The notes under the pieces: generated by a model | Database searches by the model: none | Told to the model about the DNA's origin: nothing | What the model saw: the letters and a program-made list of their open reading frames with translations, nothing else | Shown here: one piece after another, positions 1 to 7,660 of the stretch | Layout of the letters: every line of letters starts with the position of its first letter | Numbering within the stretch: the first letter of the stretch is position 1 | Source of the DNA: Coriobacteriales bacterium | Lineage (GTDB): Bacteria > Actinomycetota > Coriobacteriia > Coriobacteriales > UBA8131 | Assembly: GCA_031276475.1 (NCBI GenBank) | Contig: JAISMZ010000130.1 | Coordinates: forward strand, 1-15,344 | Reading direction: 5' to 3' | DNA length: 15,344 nt | Translations under genes and position numbers: made by a program

Positions 1-1256
1 CCCTCGCCGTAGACGCTTTCTACGCTAACGCAGCCGCCCATCTCCTCCACAAGGCTTTTTGAGATAGCCAGCCCCAGGCCCGTGCCGCCAACATGCTTGT
101 TCTTCATCAACTCCAGTTGGCTGAATTTACTGAACAGCTTGTCAAGATCTTCTTCCTTGATGCCGATGCCGGTATCTTTAATGATAAAGCGCACCTGATC
201 TTCGCCGCTTGGCTCCACCGTGAAGTCCACCGAGCCTGCCGGTGTGTATTTATAGGCATTGGAGAGAAAATTTGTCGCCGCCTGGCGCAGGCGCTTGGCA
301 TCGCCAAAGACCACTCGGGGCAGATCCGGGCTGAACTCGCAGGTGAATCGCAGGTCTTTTTGCAGCATCATCAGCTCAAACATCGATTTCAGGTTTTCCA
401 GCATCTGGGGAAAATCGTAGTACTCATCCACTAATTCAAGCTTGTCCGCCTCAATTTTGGAGAAGTCCAAGATGTCGTTGATCAGCGACAGCAGAGTTGT
501 TGACGAGGCTTCGATCTTTTGCAGAAGTTGTTGCTGCTGCTCGGTCAGCTGTGTCGCCCTGAGCATGTTGGCCAAGCCGATAATGGCGTTCATCGGGGTG
601 CGTATCTCGTGAGACATATTGGCCAGAAAATCGCTCTTGGCGGCGTTGGCGGCTTCGGCTTCGCGGCGGGCGCGAACGAGTTCGGTTGTGTCCATCAAGA
701 ACACCATGGTACCCGCAAAGGCGCCGTCGGCGTCATGCATCTGGGTTATTTCAATCAGAAACTCACGCTCGTCACCGGTGCCGGAAAAATCTATCGCCTG
801 CTGCACCTGGTAGTTGTCTCGCGCCCCCTGCTTGAGGCTGTTTTGGTAAAACTCCTTAAATTCCACAATCAGTGACTCGGGGAGGATGTCGGCAAAGATC
901 TCCTCAAAACGTTTACCTCTGACCGCCGTCATCTCCCGGCCGGAGCGCGCCAGCGCGCGATAGAAGGACTCGGTGCAAAAGATCGCCAGCGCCTCAGCAT
1001 CAAAGAAAAGCATGTAATCGCGGGTGTTTTGCAGCAAGAGGTTCATATGCCGCTCTAAGCGAGCACGTTCGGCGGCAACAAATTCGGTAAAGTTGTATTT
1101 TGCCTTGTAGTTGTCGCGGCTGCGTTTGGCCAGCGTCCGCTCACGCTCAAGCTGACGGGTCAGCTTACGCACCTCTACGGTCAGGCGCGCGTTTTCTTCC
1201 GCCAGGCTTTGCGTGTCTGAGGCAGCATCCTCTGTCTTCAGTTGACTAACCTGCAT
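1..1256 (-). CDS. Cytosolic PAS-type sensor histidine kinase, 3' end beyond window
   Basis: About 418 residues are readable with no stop before the window edge, so the C-terminus (perhaps a receiver domain) is missing. Residues 1-70 are charged and heptad-like, probably a coiled coil. Residues 70-195 look like a PAS domain (NTRDYMLFFDAEAL at the start, FLMDTTELVRARREAE as exit helix). The HisKA H-box is SHEIRTPMN with His216. The ATPase domain shows an N-box (NFLSNAYKYT, Asn333), the DTGIGI box (Asp361) and the GGTGLGLAI box (about 390-398). All core catalytic motifs are intact. No membrane segment is seen, so it should be soluble. The start is the ATG at 1254-1256, 13 bp after the FIST stop, with AAGGA lying almost against it, which suggests translational coupling. 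Co-transcription with a FIST protein suggests FIST is its input partner, as for NosP-associated kinases. The partner response regulator is not visible. Confidence 0.93.
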   Translation of the reverse strand, partial: MQVSQLKTEDAASDTQSLAEENARLTVEVRKLTRQLERERTLAKRSRDNYKAKYNFTEFVAAERARLERHMNLLLQNTRDYMLFFDAEALAIFCTESFYRALARSGREMTAVRGKRFEEIFADILPESLIVEFKEFYQNSLKQGARDNYQVQQAIDFSGTGDEREFLIEITQMHDADGAFAGTMVFLMDTTELVRARREAEAANAAKSDFLANMSHEIRTPMNAIIGLANMLRATQLTEQQQQLLQKIEASSTTLLSLINDILDFSKIEADKLELVDEYYDFPQMLENLKSMFELMMLQKDLRFTCEFSPDLPRVVFGDAKRLRQAATNFLSNAYKYTPAGSVDFTVEPSGEDQVRFIIKDTGIGIKEEDLDKLFSKFSQLELMKNKHVGGTGLGLAISKSLVEEMGGCVSVESVYGE

Positions 1257-1269
1257 TCCTTGCCATACT

Positions 1270-2439
1270 TCAGATCACCAAGCCGATCAACGTGTTGTTG
1301 TGCAGGCGATTTGTCAGCGTGCCATCGTCATCTTTATTGGGCACGGGACAGAACTCGCCGGCGGCATAGGCCAACATGAACTTAGTGCCTGTGGCTTCCA
1401 GACGTTGATGGATAGCCTCGGCCTCTTCTTGGTAATCATACCCTAAAGTGAAATATCTGTTAATGCAGGAGAAGAGCAAAAGGGTGTCATCGGGCCCGAG
1501 TTCCAGCTCAGCGATGTGAGCGCGGGCGCTGCTGACAACATCGTGTCCATCCAAAAAGCCAACGGAGACATGCGAGCCTGCCTCTATCTTGCCCCCGGCG
1601 ACAATGTGTCCCTCAGGTGTGACAGCCGCCATGGAGCGCGTGACGGGGATGGTGTTGTCGTTGTAGTCCACAAAAAGCGGGTAAAGCAAAATACCGTCAA
1701 CACTTCCGTCCTCATTGACGCAGACACCGTCTTTCTTAATGAATTCGATAGCCGGCTGGTTGTCAACGGAGATCAGCAGGTTGTTGTGGCTGTTGGTGAC
1801 CACACCTTCCTCATCGGCCATTTTTATCCGCGAGGCCGTAACCAGATTGAAGTGAGGGCTGACATTGCCAGCAAACACCAGCAAAGCCAGCCGGTCGTCG
1901 TACTCCTGGCCACGGTAGTAAACCCGAGAGCCCTTCTGGGAGATCTCTGGATCGATAGCCACCGAACCAAACAGCGGCACGCCGCATCCGGCCCGGGCGA
2001 GGCCGTCAACGTAAAAGTCGCCACCAACTATCTCTAAAAGCAGGGGGGCGAAGGCAATCATCAGCGCAGGCTGAGCCGGCAAAGCCTCAACTGCCTGTTG
2101 GTAGGTGTTGGTCATCAGACTTTCATCATCGCTGTTTATCGGTTCGCTCAAAGCGGTGGAGAAGCTCATTTCGTCGCTGCTCAGTACCAATATGCTCAGC
2201 TGATTGAGGTCATAGGAGCCGTCGGTTGCCGTACCCAGGGTGGTCATGCCAATCAGATCGAAAGGCAGTGCCTCCTGCAGCGCCGGCAAAATCTCGCTGC
2301 TGCTGAATTCCATCGTGTAGCTTACCAAGCCTATGGAATGGGGCAGGAGTTCGTCGATGTCAATCTGTGCAAGCAGTTCATCTACTGCGGCGTTGACGTC
2401 ATCGATTTCGAGGGTAAAGGCGGTAAATACGCGCTTCAT
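1270..2439 (-). CDS. FIST-domain sensory protein (NosP-like arrangement)
   Basis: A 389-residue soluble protein with the FIST N- and C-domain layout. It begins MKRVFTAFTLEID, and the C-terminal part carries LLLFSCINRYFTLG, then YAAGEFCPVPNKDD, and ends with LHNNTLIGLVI, which are typical FIST_C signatures. FIST proteins are intracellular ligand-binding sensors; members called NosP bind heme and nitric oxide and are usually encoded beside a histidine kinase or c-di-GMP enzyme. The kinase 13 bp downstream fits that arrangement, but heme binding cannot be shown from sequence and an amino-acid or other ligand is possible. The start was chosen at 2437-2439 because GAGGTG lies 6 nt upstream. An in-frame ATG at 2502 would add 21 residues but has no ribosome binding site. 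Likely transcribed from the promoter candidate at 2555-2584 as the first gene of the unit. Confidence 0.9.
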   Translation of the reverse strand: MKRVFTAFTLEIDDVNAAVDELLAQIDIDELLPHSIGLVSYTMEFSSSEILPALQEALPFDLIGMTTLGTATDGSYDLNQLSILVLSSDEMSFSTALSEPINSDDESLMTNTYQQAVEALPAQPALMIAFAPLLLEIVGGDFYVDGLARAGCGVPLFGSVAIDPEISQKGSRVYYRGQEYDDRLALLVFAGNVSPHFNLVTASRIKMADEEGVVTNSHNNLLISVDNQPAIEFIKKDGVCVNEDGSVDGILLYPLFVDYNDNTIPVTRSMAAVTPEGHIVAGGKIEAGSHVSVGFLDGHDVVSSARAHIAELELGPDDTLLLFSCINRYFTLGYDYQEEAEAIHQRLEATGTKFMLAYAAGEFCPVPNKDDDGTLTNRLHNNTLIGLVI

Positions 2440-2554
2440 CTGATTCACCTCATTCAGCGTGGCGGTTACATCAACGCAAAATTGACACAAAACCAAAAAC
2501 ATTTTAGCTGGTCATGCGTCCGCCATGGACTGTCTGCCCATGACTGCGTGTTGC

Positions 2555-2584
2555 AATATATGCGATGCATCCGTTACAGGACAA
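2555..2584 (-). promoter_or_regulatory. Sigma-70-like promoter for FIST-kinase unit
   Basis: Read on the minus strand there is TTGTCC, an 18-bp spacer and TATATT. That gives a transcription start near 2548 and a leader of about 110 nt before the FIST start codon. Called by eye from consensus match only. Confidence 0.5.
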
Positions 2585-2724
2585 GGTAAATTGTACTTTT
2601 GTATTGGCGAGGATGGTGTGGTGACGAGCACTTTTTAACTTACGTTCACAAAAAACACACAATTTGCCGGCCGTGAGCTAAAAGGTCTGGCGGTAAAAGG
2701 TCGTAAATCATAGACGAATGGTAG

Positions 2725-2736
2725 TGACAAATGTCA
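2725..2736. promoter_or_regulatory. 12-bp palindrome, candidate operator
   Basis: TGACA-AA-TGTCA is a perfect 5-bp inverted repeat around a 2-bp centre, 80 bp upstream of the exporter operon and just upstream of its -35 candidate. It could bind a dimeric regulator, for example the LuxR-type regulator encoded at the end of the operon, but there is no direct evidence. A related half site (CTGACA) follows at 2753-2758. Confidence 0.4.
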
Positions 2737-2759
2737 TGTGAAATTCAAACACCTGACAC

Positions 2760-2788
2760 TTGGCCCGCGGCAGCAATGCTCATAAAAT
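2760..2788 (+). promoter_or_regulatory. Promoter candidate for exporter operon
   Basis: TTGGCC, a 17-bp spacer and TAAAAT lie just upstream of the ATPase gene. Transcription would start near 2795, about 20 nt before the ATG, which leaves room for the AGAAAGGGAAGGG ribosome binding site. The -35 box matches the consensus only in its first half. Confidence 0.4.
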
Positions 2789-2815
2789 AGTTCTAACAGT
2801 GAGAAAGGGAAGGGC

Positions 2816-3778
2816 ATGACAGAAACAATGATCAGTGTTCGCGGTTTGAGTAAACGTTTTGGCGATCTTTTGGCGGTGGATAATCTCGACTTCTCCATCT
2901 ACAAAGGCGAGATTTACGGCTTCCTCGGACCCAATGGTGCCGGCAAGTCCACCACGTTAAACATCATCGCCACCCTGCTGGCCCAAGACGCTGGCGAGGT
3001 CACGGTGGCCGGCTACGATCTGGTGCGCGACTCCCGGCAGATCAAGGCCATCCTCGGGTTGGTGCCCCAGGAGATCGCGCTGTTTGACAGCCTCAACGCC
3101 TGGGAGAACGTCCGCTTCTTTGCGGGGCTCTACGGCCTGCGGGGCGCAGAACTGAAGACGGCGACCGCAGAGGCCCTGGAGTTCGTCGGTCTGGCCGACC
3201 AGGCCAAGAAGCGCAGCGCTAAGATGAGTGGCGGCATGCGCCGACGCCTGAACATCGCCTGCGGCATCGCGCATCGCCCCCAGGTGGTCATCCTTGACGA
3301 GCCGACCGTCGGCGTGGACGCTCAGAGCCGCGAGCAGATCATGAACTCCATCCGGCTTTTGCGCGAGCGCGGCGCGACGATCATCTACACCTCGCATTAC
3401 ATGCCTGAAGTCGCCGAGATCTGCGACCGCATCGCCATCATCGACCACGGCCGGCTCGTCGCCCAGGGCAGTGAGCAGGAGCTGTTGCAGGTGGTGACCG
3501 ACATCAAGACCATCGTGGTCTCCACATCCATCGGCTCTGCGGAGCTTCAGAGTAAGGTTGAGGAGCGGTTGCGGCGGCTGCCGGATGTGCACAGGGCCGT
3601 TTATGATCCGGCACACGAGCAGCTGCGGATGGACGTCAGCCTCACCTTCTCAGACCTTACGCCGCTCGTTGCCGAGCTGGTCTCTATGGGTCTGATCCTG
3701 CACTCCATCGTCAGCGACGCGCCCGACCTGGAGACCACATTCTTAGCCCTTACGGGGCGCGAGCTGCGGCAGGCTTAG
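2816..3778 (+). CDS. ABC transporter ATP-binding protein, DrrA/antibiotic-export type
   Basis: A 320-residue nucleotide-binding subunit that should power export through the two permeases encoded next to it. Motifs in order: Walker A GPNGAGKST (38-46), Q-loop Gln85 in GLVPQE, signature MSGGMRRRL (137-145), Walker B VVILDEP (157-163) with Glu162, and switch His194 in YTSHYM. All catalytic residues are present. The roughly 100 residues after the ATPase core match the C-terminal extension of DrrA-like proteins. The start at 2816 follows AAGGGAAGGG; a second ATG at 2828 is less well placed. First gene of the unit, 18 bp before the first permease. The substrate is unknown; members of this family export drugs, lipids or peptides. 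Confidence 0.95.
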   Translation: MTETMISVRGLSKRFGDLLAVDNLDFSIYKGEIYGFLGPNGAGKSTTLNIIATLLAQDAGEVTVAGYDLVRDSRQIKAILGLVPQEIALFDSLNAWENVRFFAGLYGLRGAELKTATAEALEFVGLADQAKKRSAKMSGGMRRRLNIACGIAHRPQVVILDEPTVGVDAQSREQIMNSIRLLRERGATIIYTSHYMPEVAEICDRIAIIDHGRLVAQGSEQELLQVVTDIKTIVVSTSIGSAELQSKVEERLRRLPDVHRAVYDPAHEQLRMDVSLTFSDLTPLVAELVSMGLILHSIVSDAPDLETTFLALTGRELRQA

Positions 3779-3796
3779 GCCAGGGAGGGAGTCGCC

Positions 3797-5029
3797 ATGT
3801 TCAGTATCTTTATCGAGCAGCAGATGGAGCTCTGGCGCAACAAGGGCAGCCTGTTCTTCATCGTGCTGTTCCCGACCCTGCTGGTCTTTATCCTCGGTAC
3901 GATGCTTTCAAATCTGGATAATCCGGATGAGACCGTCGTGCATTTTCAACTCGGCTACGTCATCGATACCAACGACCCAGCCGTTACTACCACCGCCGAG
4001 GCGATCATCAACCAGTTTGTGGATGTGGAGCAGATCAGCTTTACGCGCGGCAACGACCTGGGCGCAGCCAGACAACAGCTTGCTGCCGAGGAGCTGGGTG
4101 CCGTTGTGGTGTTTCGCTCACCCTTTGCCGTTGAGATCCTCGAGGGCCGCAGCATCGCACAAAACCGTGCGGTGCGGGCGATATTTGAGGGCGTGACCCG
4201 GCTCTATGGGACGCTGACGGTGGTGCAGGCGGCGGCTTCGGCTCCGCCTGCGGCTGCGGGGGCGGGCACGGCGGCTCCGGGAGCAGCAGCAGCGGCTTCG
4301 CTCAGCACTGCTGAGCCGCCTGCTGCCACTGGGGCGGCAGGCACCGCCGCGCCCGCCGCGACCAACCCCCTGGAGGCGCTCGCAGGCGCCGCTGCCGCCT
4401 CCCGAGTTGAGGAGCAGACCTACGGCGTCTCGCGCACGATGATCGACTATTACGCAATCACGATGATCGTTATGATGTTCCTGATGGGCTCGGCGACCTC
4501 TGCCGCCTCACAGATCTATCAAAGCCGCAAAGACGGCACGCTGCGCCGCCTGCTCGCCAGCCCGATCTCGCGGGTCTCCATCTACCTTCAGACCCTGGCG
4601 GCCAACATCCCGGTAAACATCTTGCAGGTCGGCATCGTGATGCTGGCCTCAACGCTGTTCCTCGGCGCCCACTACGCGGCCACCTGGCAGCTGAATGTGT
4701 TGCTCTTCACCACCCTGTTTGCCGCCGGCTTTGCCACCTCGGCCATCTTCTTGGCGCTCGGCATCTTCATCCGCTTTAGCCCCTGGCCGCTTTTCATGCC
4801 GGTGATGTGGGTGCTGCTGTTCCTCTCTGGGTCATTCTCCAAAGAGATATATGTGCCCGGTTTAACAGAACTGATGCCACCGCGGATCATCCAAAACGCG
4901 GCCTTTGAGCTGACGCTCTTTGGTCATACACAGCCGGCGCTCAACGTGTTGCTCGTCAGCCTGGGCTTGATTACGCTCTCCGCCGTTGTTGGCAGTGCGC
5001 TCTTCAGACGCAAGGAGGTGGCCTGGTGA
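3797..5029 (+). CDS. ABC-2 type permease, first subunit, with Ala/Pro-rich insert
   Basis: A 410-residue membrane protein of the ABC-2 (DrrB/YhgE-like) type. One membrane segment near the N-terminus (about 18-37) is followed by a large extracytoplasmic domain, then about five more segments from residue 217 to 403, beginning YYAITMIVMMFLMGS. Residues about 144-202 are an Ala/Pro/Gly-rich low-complexity stretch inside the outer domain, unusual for the family and probably a flexible linker. The start has a strong GGGAGGGAG site. Its stop overlaps the start of the second permease (GTGA), so the two are probably made in equal amounts and form a heteromeric channel with the upstream ATPase. Confidence 0.92.
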   Translation: MFSIFIEQQMELWRNKGSLFFIVLFPTLLVFILGTMLSNLDNPDETVVHFQLGYVIDTNDPAVTTTAEAIINQFVDVEQISFTRGNDLGAARQQLAAEELGAVVVFRSPFAVEILEGRSIAQNRAVRAIFEGVTRLYGTLTVVQAAASAPPAAAGAGTAAPGAAAAASLSTAEPPAATGAAGTAAPAATNPLEALAGAAAASRVEEQTYGVSRTMIDYYAITMIVMMFLMGSATSAASQIYQSRKDGTLRRLLASPISRVSIYLQTLAANIPVNILQVGIVMLASTLFLGAHYAATWQLNVLLFTTLFAAGFATSAIFLALGIFIRFSPWPLFMPVMWVLLFLSGSFSKEIYVPGLTELMPPRIIQNAAFELTLFGHTQPALNVLLVSLGLITLSAVVGSALFRRKEVAW

Positions 5030-6228
5030 GAAGGCTATGGTTGATATTTGCTAACTCCACCCGCAGGCTGACCGTGCTTTTCTGTTCGTCGTTGGCCATT
5101 GGGTTGGTGTTCTGTCTGCTCTTTACCCTCTTTGCTGACTTGGCTCCCAGACTCTCCGGAGAGCTTAGCATCGGCTACATCAATAAGGACAACAGCGCGG
5201 TATCGGTGGACTTTGAGCGCTACCTGGGCGAGCGACTGAACATCACGCTGGTTACAGACGAGCGGGCGACTCTGGAAAGCGAGCTGGTAGAAAAGCATAT
5301 CTCGGGCCTGATCGAGCTGCCAGAAGGCTTTGGTGCTGCCGTGGTTGCCGGCGACAGAAGTGCGCTTCTGGTAACCTATATGGATGATTATCAAAACCGC
5401 GCCCTGATTGACTCCTATCTTCAGGAATACACCGCCTCGCTCGATATCCTGGCTCAGGTAGCCGCCGGCAACAACGAGCGTTTTGAGCAGCTGCTTGCCG
5501 AGGTGCAGGAGCTCAGTCCGCCCCTGAGCGTCACCGCCTTTGACAGTGAGCTGGCTCAGAAAAGAGCCACGCGAATGTCTTTTACCAACGTTTTAGGCTT
5601 TTATCTGATCATCGGCTTTCTGCTGGCGCTTGTTCTGGCCAATCTGCTTTATGACGACCGCCGCAACGGCACCTACCAGCGTCTGCGCGCCTCCAATGTT
5701 CATACCGTCTCCTATGTGGTGGGTACCTGCGCCGCAGGTTTTCTCGCCAATCTGAGCATGGTGCTGGTCTTCTTTGGCTTCCTGCTCGTCAGCGGACGCG
5801 GCGAGGGGCTGCCGCTCGGGCCAGCCTTTGTACTTTGCATGCTCTATGAGCTGTTTGTCATCGGCTTTGCCCTGGTCTGCGGTCTTTTGGTGCGCGGCCG
5901 CCAGGCGCTGATGTGGATATTCGTTGCTGCCTCAACGATCTTCTCGCTGCTTGGCGGTGCCTTCTTTCCCGTGGAGTACGCGCCACAGTTCATGCAGCAG
6001 ATTGCCCACATCGTGCCGACCTTCTGGTTCAGCGACGCCGTGAACCTCCTTTTGGCCGATGCTCCCGGCGCCGCCGCCTCCACCGCTGCCAGTGCGGCCG
6101 CATCCAGCTCTGCCAGCGCAGGCAACTGGTTGGTATCGGCCGGCATTCTCACGCTCTATTCCCTGCTCTGCGCACTCGTTGCCGGCGTCAGGTTTGCCAG
6201 TCGCGACCGCAGTCACGGCGTGTCATAA
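5026..6228 (+). CDS. ABC-2 type permease, second subunit
   Basis: A 400-residue permease with the same plan as its upstream neighbour: N-terminal membrane segment (about 15-37), outer domain with an inner coiled region, then about five membrane segments from residue 185 onward. It starts with GTG overlapping the TGA of the previous gene, with AAGGAGG about 7 nt upstream. Near the C-terminus, residues about 345-366 are an Ala/Ser run placed in the last outer loop. The two permeases are diverged paralogs, so the exporter is probably a heterodimer. Function is inferred from context; the substrate is unknown. Confidence 0.9.
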   Translation: MRRLWLIFANSTRRLTVLFCSSLAIGLVFCLLFTLFADLAPRLSGELSIGYINKDNSAVSVDFERYLGERLNITLVTDERATLESELVEKHISGLIELPEGFGAAVVAGDRSALLVTYMDDYQNRALIDSYLQEYTASLDILAQVAAGNNERFEQLLAEVQELSPPLSVTAFDSELAQKRATRMSFTNVLGFYLIIGFLLALVLANLLYDDRRNGTYQRLRASNVHTVSYVVGTCAAGFLANLSMVLVFFGFLLVSGRGEGLPLGPAFVLCMLYELFVIGFALVCGLLVRGRQALMWIFVAASTIFSLLGGAFFPVEYAPQFMQQIAHIVPTFWFSDAVNLLLADAPGAAASTAASAAASSSASAGNWLVSAGILTLYSLLCALVAGVRFASRDRSHGVS

Positions 6229-6306
6229 CGCAGCGACCTCTGAGAGGCAGCCGCCCGCAGCGACCTCTGCGAGGCAGCCGCCCGCAGCGACCCCAGCAAG
6301 GCGACG
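6229..6306 (+). repeat. 27-bp tandem repeat, about 2.7 copies
   Basis: Units begin with CGCAGCGACCTCTG. Copy 1 (6229-6255) and copy 2 (6256-6282) differ at a single base; the third copy from 6283 matches for about 11 bases and then decays. The array starts directly after the permease stop codon. As 27 is a multiple of three, the reading frame that enters the kinase gene stays open through it, but that upstream frame looks like a shadow of the permease gene. Confidence 0.85.
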
Positions 6307-6359
6307 TCTTGCAGCGTCATCCGGCATGTGGCTCATCAGCGCGTACCCCGGTGACGTAG

Positions 6360-6365
6360 TATCAT
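6360..6365 (+). promoter_or_regulatory. Possible -10 box for a leaderless kinase transcript
   Basis: TATCAT lies 8 bp upstream of the kinase ATG at 6374, so a transcript from it would start at or next to the start codon. No good -35 box is seen. It is noted because the kinase gene has no recognisable ribosome binding site. Confidence 0.25.
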
Positions 6366-6373
6366 TAACAGCT

Positions 6374-7660
6374 ATGAAAGAGCGCTTCTGGTCCTACTTC
6401 ATACTGGAACTGGCTCTGACCGTCGGCTGTCTGGCCGGCGGTCTGGGCGAGCGCGGCAACGAGGTGCTGGTGCCCTTTGCGCTGCTGCTGGCCTGCCTGC
6501 TCACCGCCCGGTTGTTGATGCAGCTGCTTGGGGCGCCCCGCACGCTTGCCTGGTTGGCCTGCGGGCTTGTCTGCGTTGCCCTCTTTGCCTGGTCGCCCGC
6601 CGTTTTGGCTCCGCTGGCAACGCTGCTTTTGCTGGAGTCCCTTGCGGAAGCACTCGATACCCACATTGCCCCGCAGCTCGCGCTCTGCGCACTCGTCGGT
6701 TTGCTGCTGTTGGCAGTATTTTCGGCCACGGCAACAACGGCGCTGCTGACGCTTGCCGGCCTGGTCCTCGGCAGTACGATTGCCGTACTGACGCATCGCC
6801 TGGCGTGGGAGCGGCATCGGCTTTTGGAGAAGAACGGGCAGCTTGCCGCCCTCAACACCCGCATCGAACAGCAACGGCAGGTGATTGGCGCCATCGAGCA
6901 ACAGGGACGCGCGGCGGAGCGCAACCGGATTGCGGCGCGGATCCACGACAAGATCGGTCACGGCGTTACCGGCAGCATCCTGATGCTGGAGGCGGCACAG
7001 CTGGCCTGGCAAAGCGACCCCGAGCTCGCCTTGTCACGGGTCGCGCGGGCAACGGAGAACCTGCGCACGAGCGTCGACGCCATCCGCTTGGACCTGCGGG
7101 CAGAACGCGGGCAGGCCAGCGCCGAGCAAGCCGGCCCGGCAGGCATCTCTGCCGAGCTGGAGCGCTTTGAGCGCGAGCACCCCAGCCTGCATTGCACGCT
7201 GGAGCTAAACGGTATGCTCGACGAGGTCTCGCAGACGATCTGGCTCTGCGTTCAGGACAACCTTCGGGAGACTTTAACCAACCTGCTGCGGCACTCGCAT
7301 TCCACCGCCCTGAGCGTGACCATCTCAAGGCGCGCGGGCGTGGTCTTTGTGGAGTTTGCCAGCCGCGGTCGTTCCCTCGATGCCTCTGCCCTCAACGATC
7401 CAGCCGCGCCGATTACCAAGGGCATTGGACTTGCGGCCATCGAGGAGCGCACCCTGCTCGCCGGAGGCCGTTGCTTCTTTGAGCGCAGGCCCGAGGGCTT
7501 CTCCACACGGATGACCTTTACCTCGGCGGGAGCGGCTTTTGCAGCTGGCGATTTGGCCGCCCCGGTTGCAGTTCCCGCTGCCGTCCCTGCCCCGGCTGCT
7601 GCAACCCTGGCCGCCCCCGCCACTCACACCGCCCCGTTCAACCAGAAGGAGAACCGATGA
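6374..7660 (+). CDS. Membrane sensor histidine kinase, NarL/DesK type (HisKA_3)
   Basis: A 428-residue kinase. Residues about 10-140 form roughly four to six hydrophobic segments with very short loops, typical of kinases that sense within the membrane or sense transporter activity. A coiled stretch (145-180) leads to the HisKA_3 motif ERNRIAARIHDKIGH with His191. The ATPase domain shows an N-box (ETLTNLLRHS, Asn303) and TKGIGLAAIEER (348-359). The usual Asp-x-Gly-x-Gly box is replaced by EFASRGRSLD, so ATP binding may be altered. The last 45 residues are an Ala/Pro-rich tail absent from most relatives. ATG 6374 was chosen because the hydrophobic region starts there. The upstream frame stays open to 6059 but reads repeat and permease shadow. 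No clear ribosome binding site precedes it. The stop overlaps the regulator start (ATGA). Confidence 0.88.
   Translation: MKERFWSYFILELALTVGCLAGGLGERGNEVLVPFALLLACLLTARLLMQLLGAPRTLAWLACGLVCVALFAWSPAVLAPLATLLLLESLAEALDTHIAPQLALCALVGLLLLAVFSATATTALLTLAGLVLGSTIAVLTHRLAWERHRLLEKNGQLAALNTRIEQQRQVIGAIEQQGRAAERNRIAARIHDKIGHGVTGSILMLEAAQLAWQSDPELALSRVARATENLRTSVDAIRLDLRAERGQASAEQAGPAGISAELERFEREHPSLHCTLELNGMLDEVSQTIWLCVQDNLRETLTNLLRHSHSTALSVTISRRAGVVFVEFASRGRSLDASALNDPAAPITKGIGLAAIEERTLLAGGRCFFERRPEGFSTRMTFTSAGAAFAAGDLAAPVAVPAAVPAPAAATLAAPATHTAPFNQKENR

Larger units (their letters stand above)
2440..2815. other. Divergent intergenic regulatory region
   Basis: These 376 bp separate the FIST-kinase unit from the exporter operon and contain no convincing gene. 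They hold one promoter candidate on each strand and the 12-bp palindrome listed separately. The region is visibly more AT-rich than its flanks around 2585-2720, as expected of a promoter region. Short reading frames here have no ribosome binding site. Confidence 0.7.

Noticed and set aside
1516..2037. Plus-strand 173-codon frame opposite the FIST gene
   Set aside because: Antisense shadow of a well-supported domain protein; no ribosome binding site or family resemblance.
2957..3616. Minus-strand 219-codon frame opposite the ABC ATPase
   Set aside because: High GC keeps the antisense frame open; the plus strand carries all ATPase motifs.
6229..6306. Tandem repeat considered as a CRISPR array
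   Set aside because: Units are directly adjacent with no spacers.
6059..6373. Upstream extension of the kinase frame by 105 codons
   Set aside because: It overlaps the permease gene in another frame and the repeat array, and reads as Pro/Ala/Arg-rich shadow sequence; the membrane domain begins at 6374.
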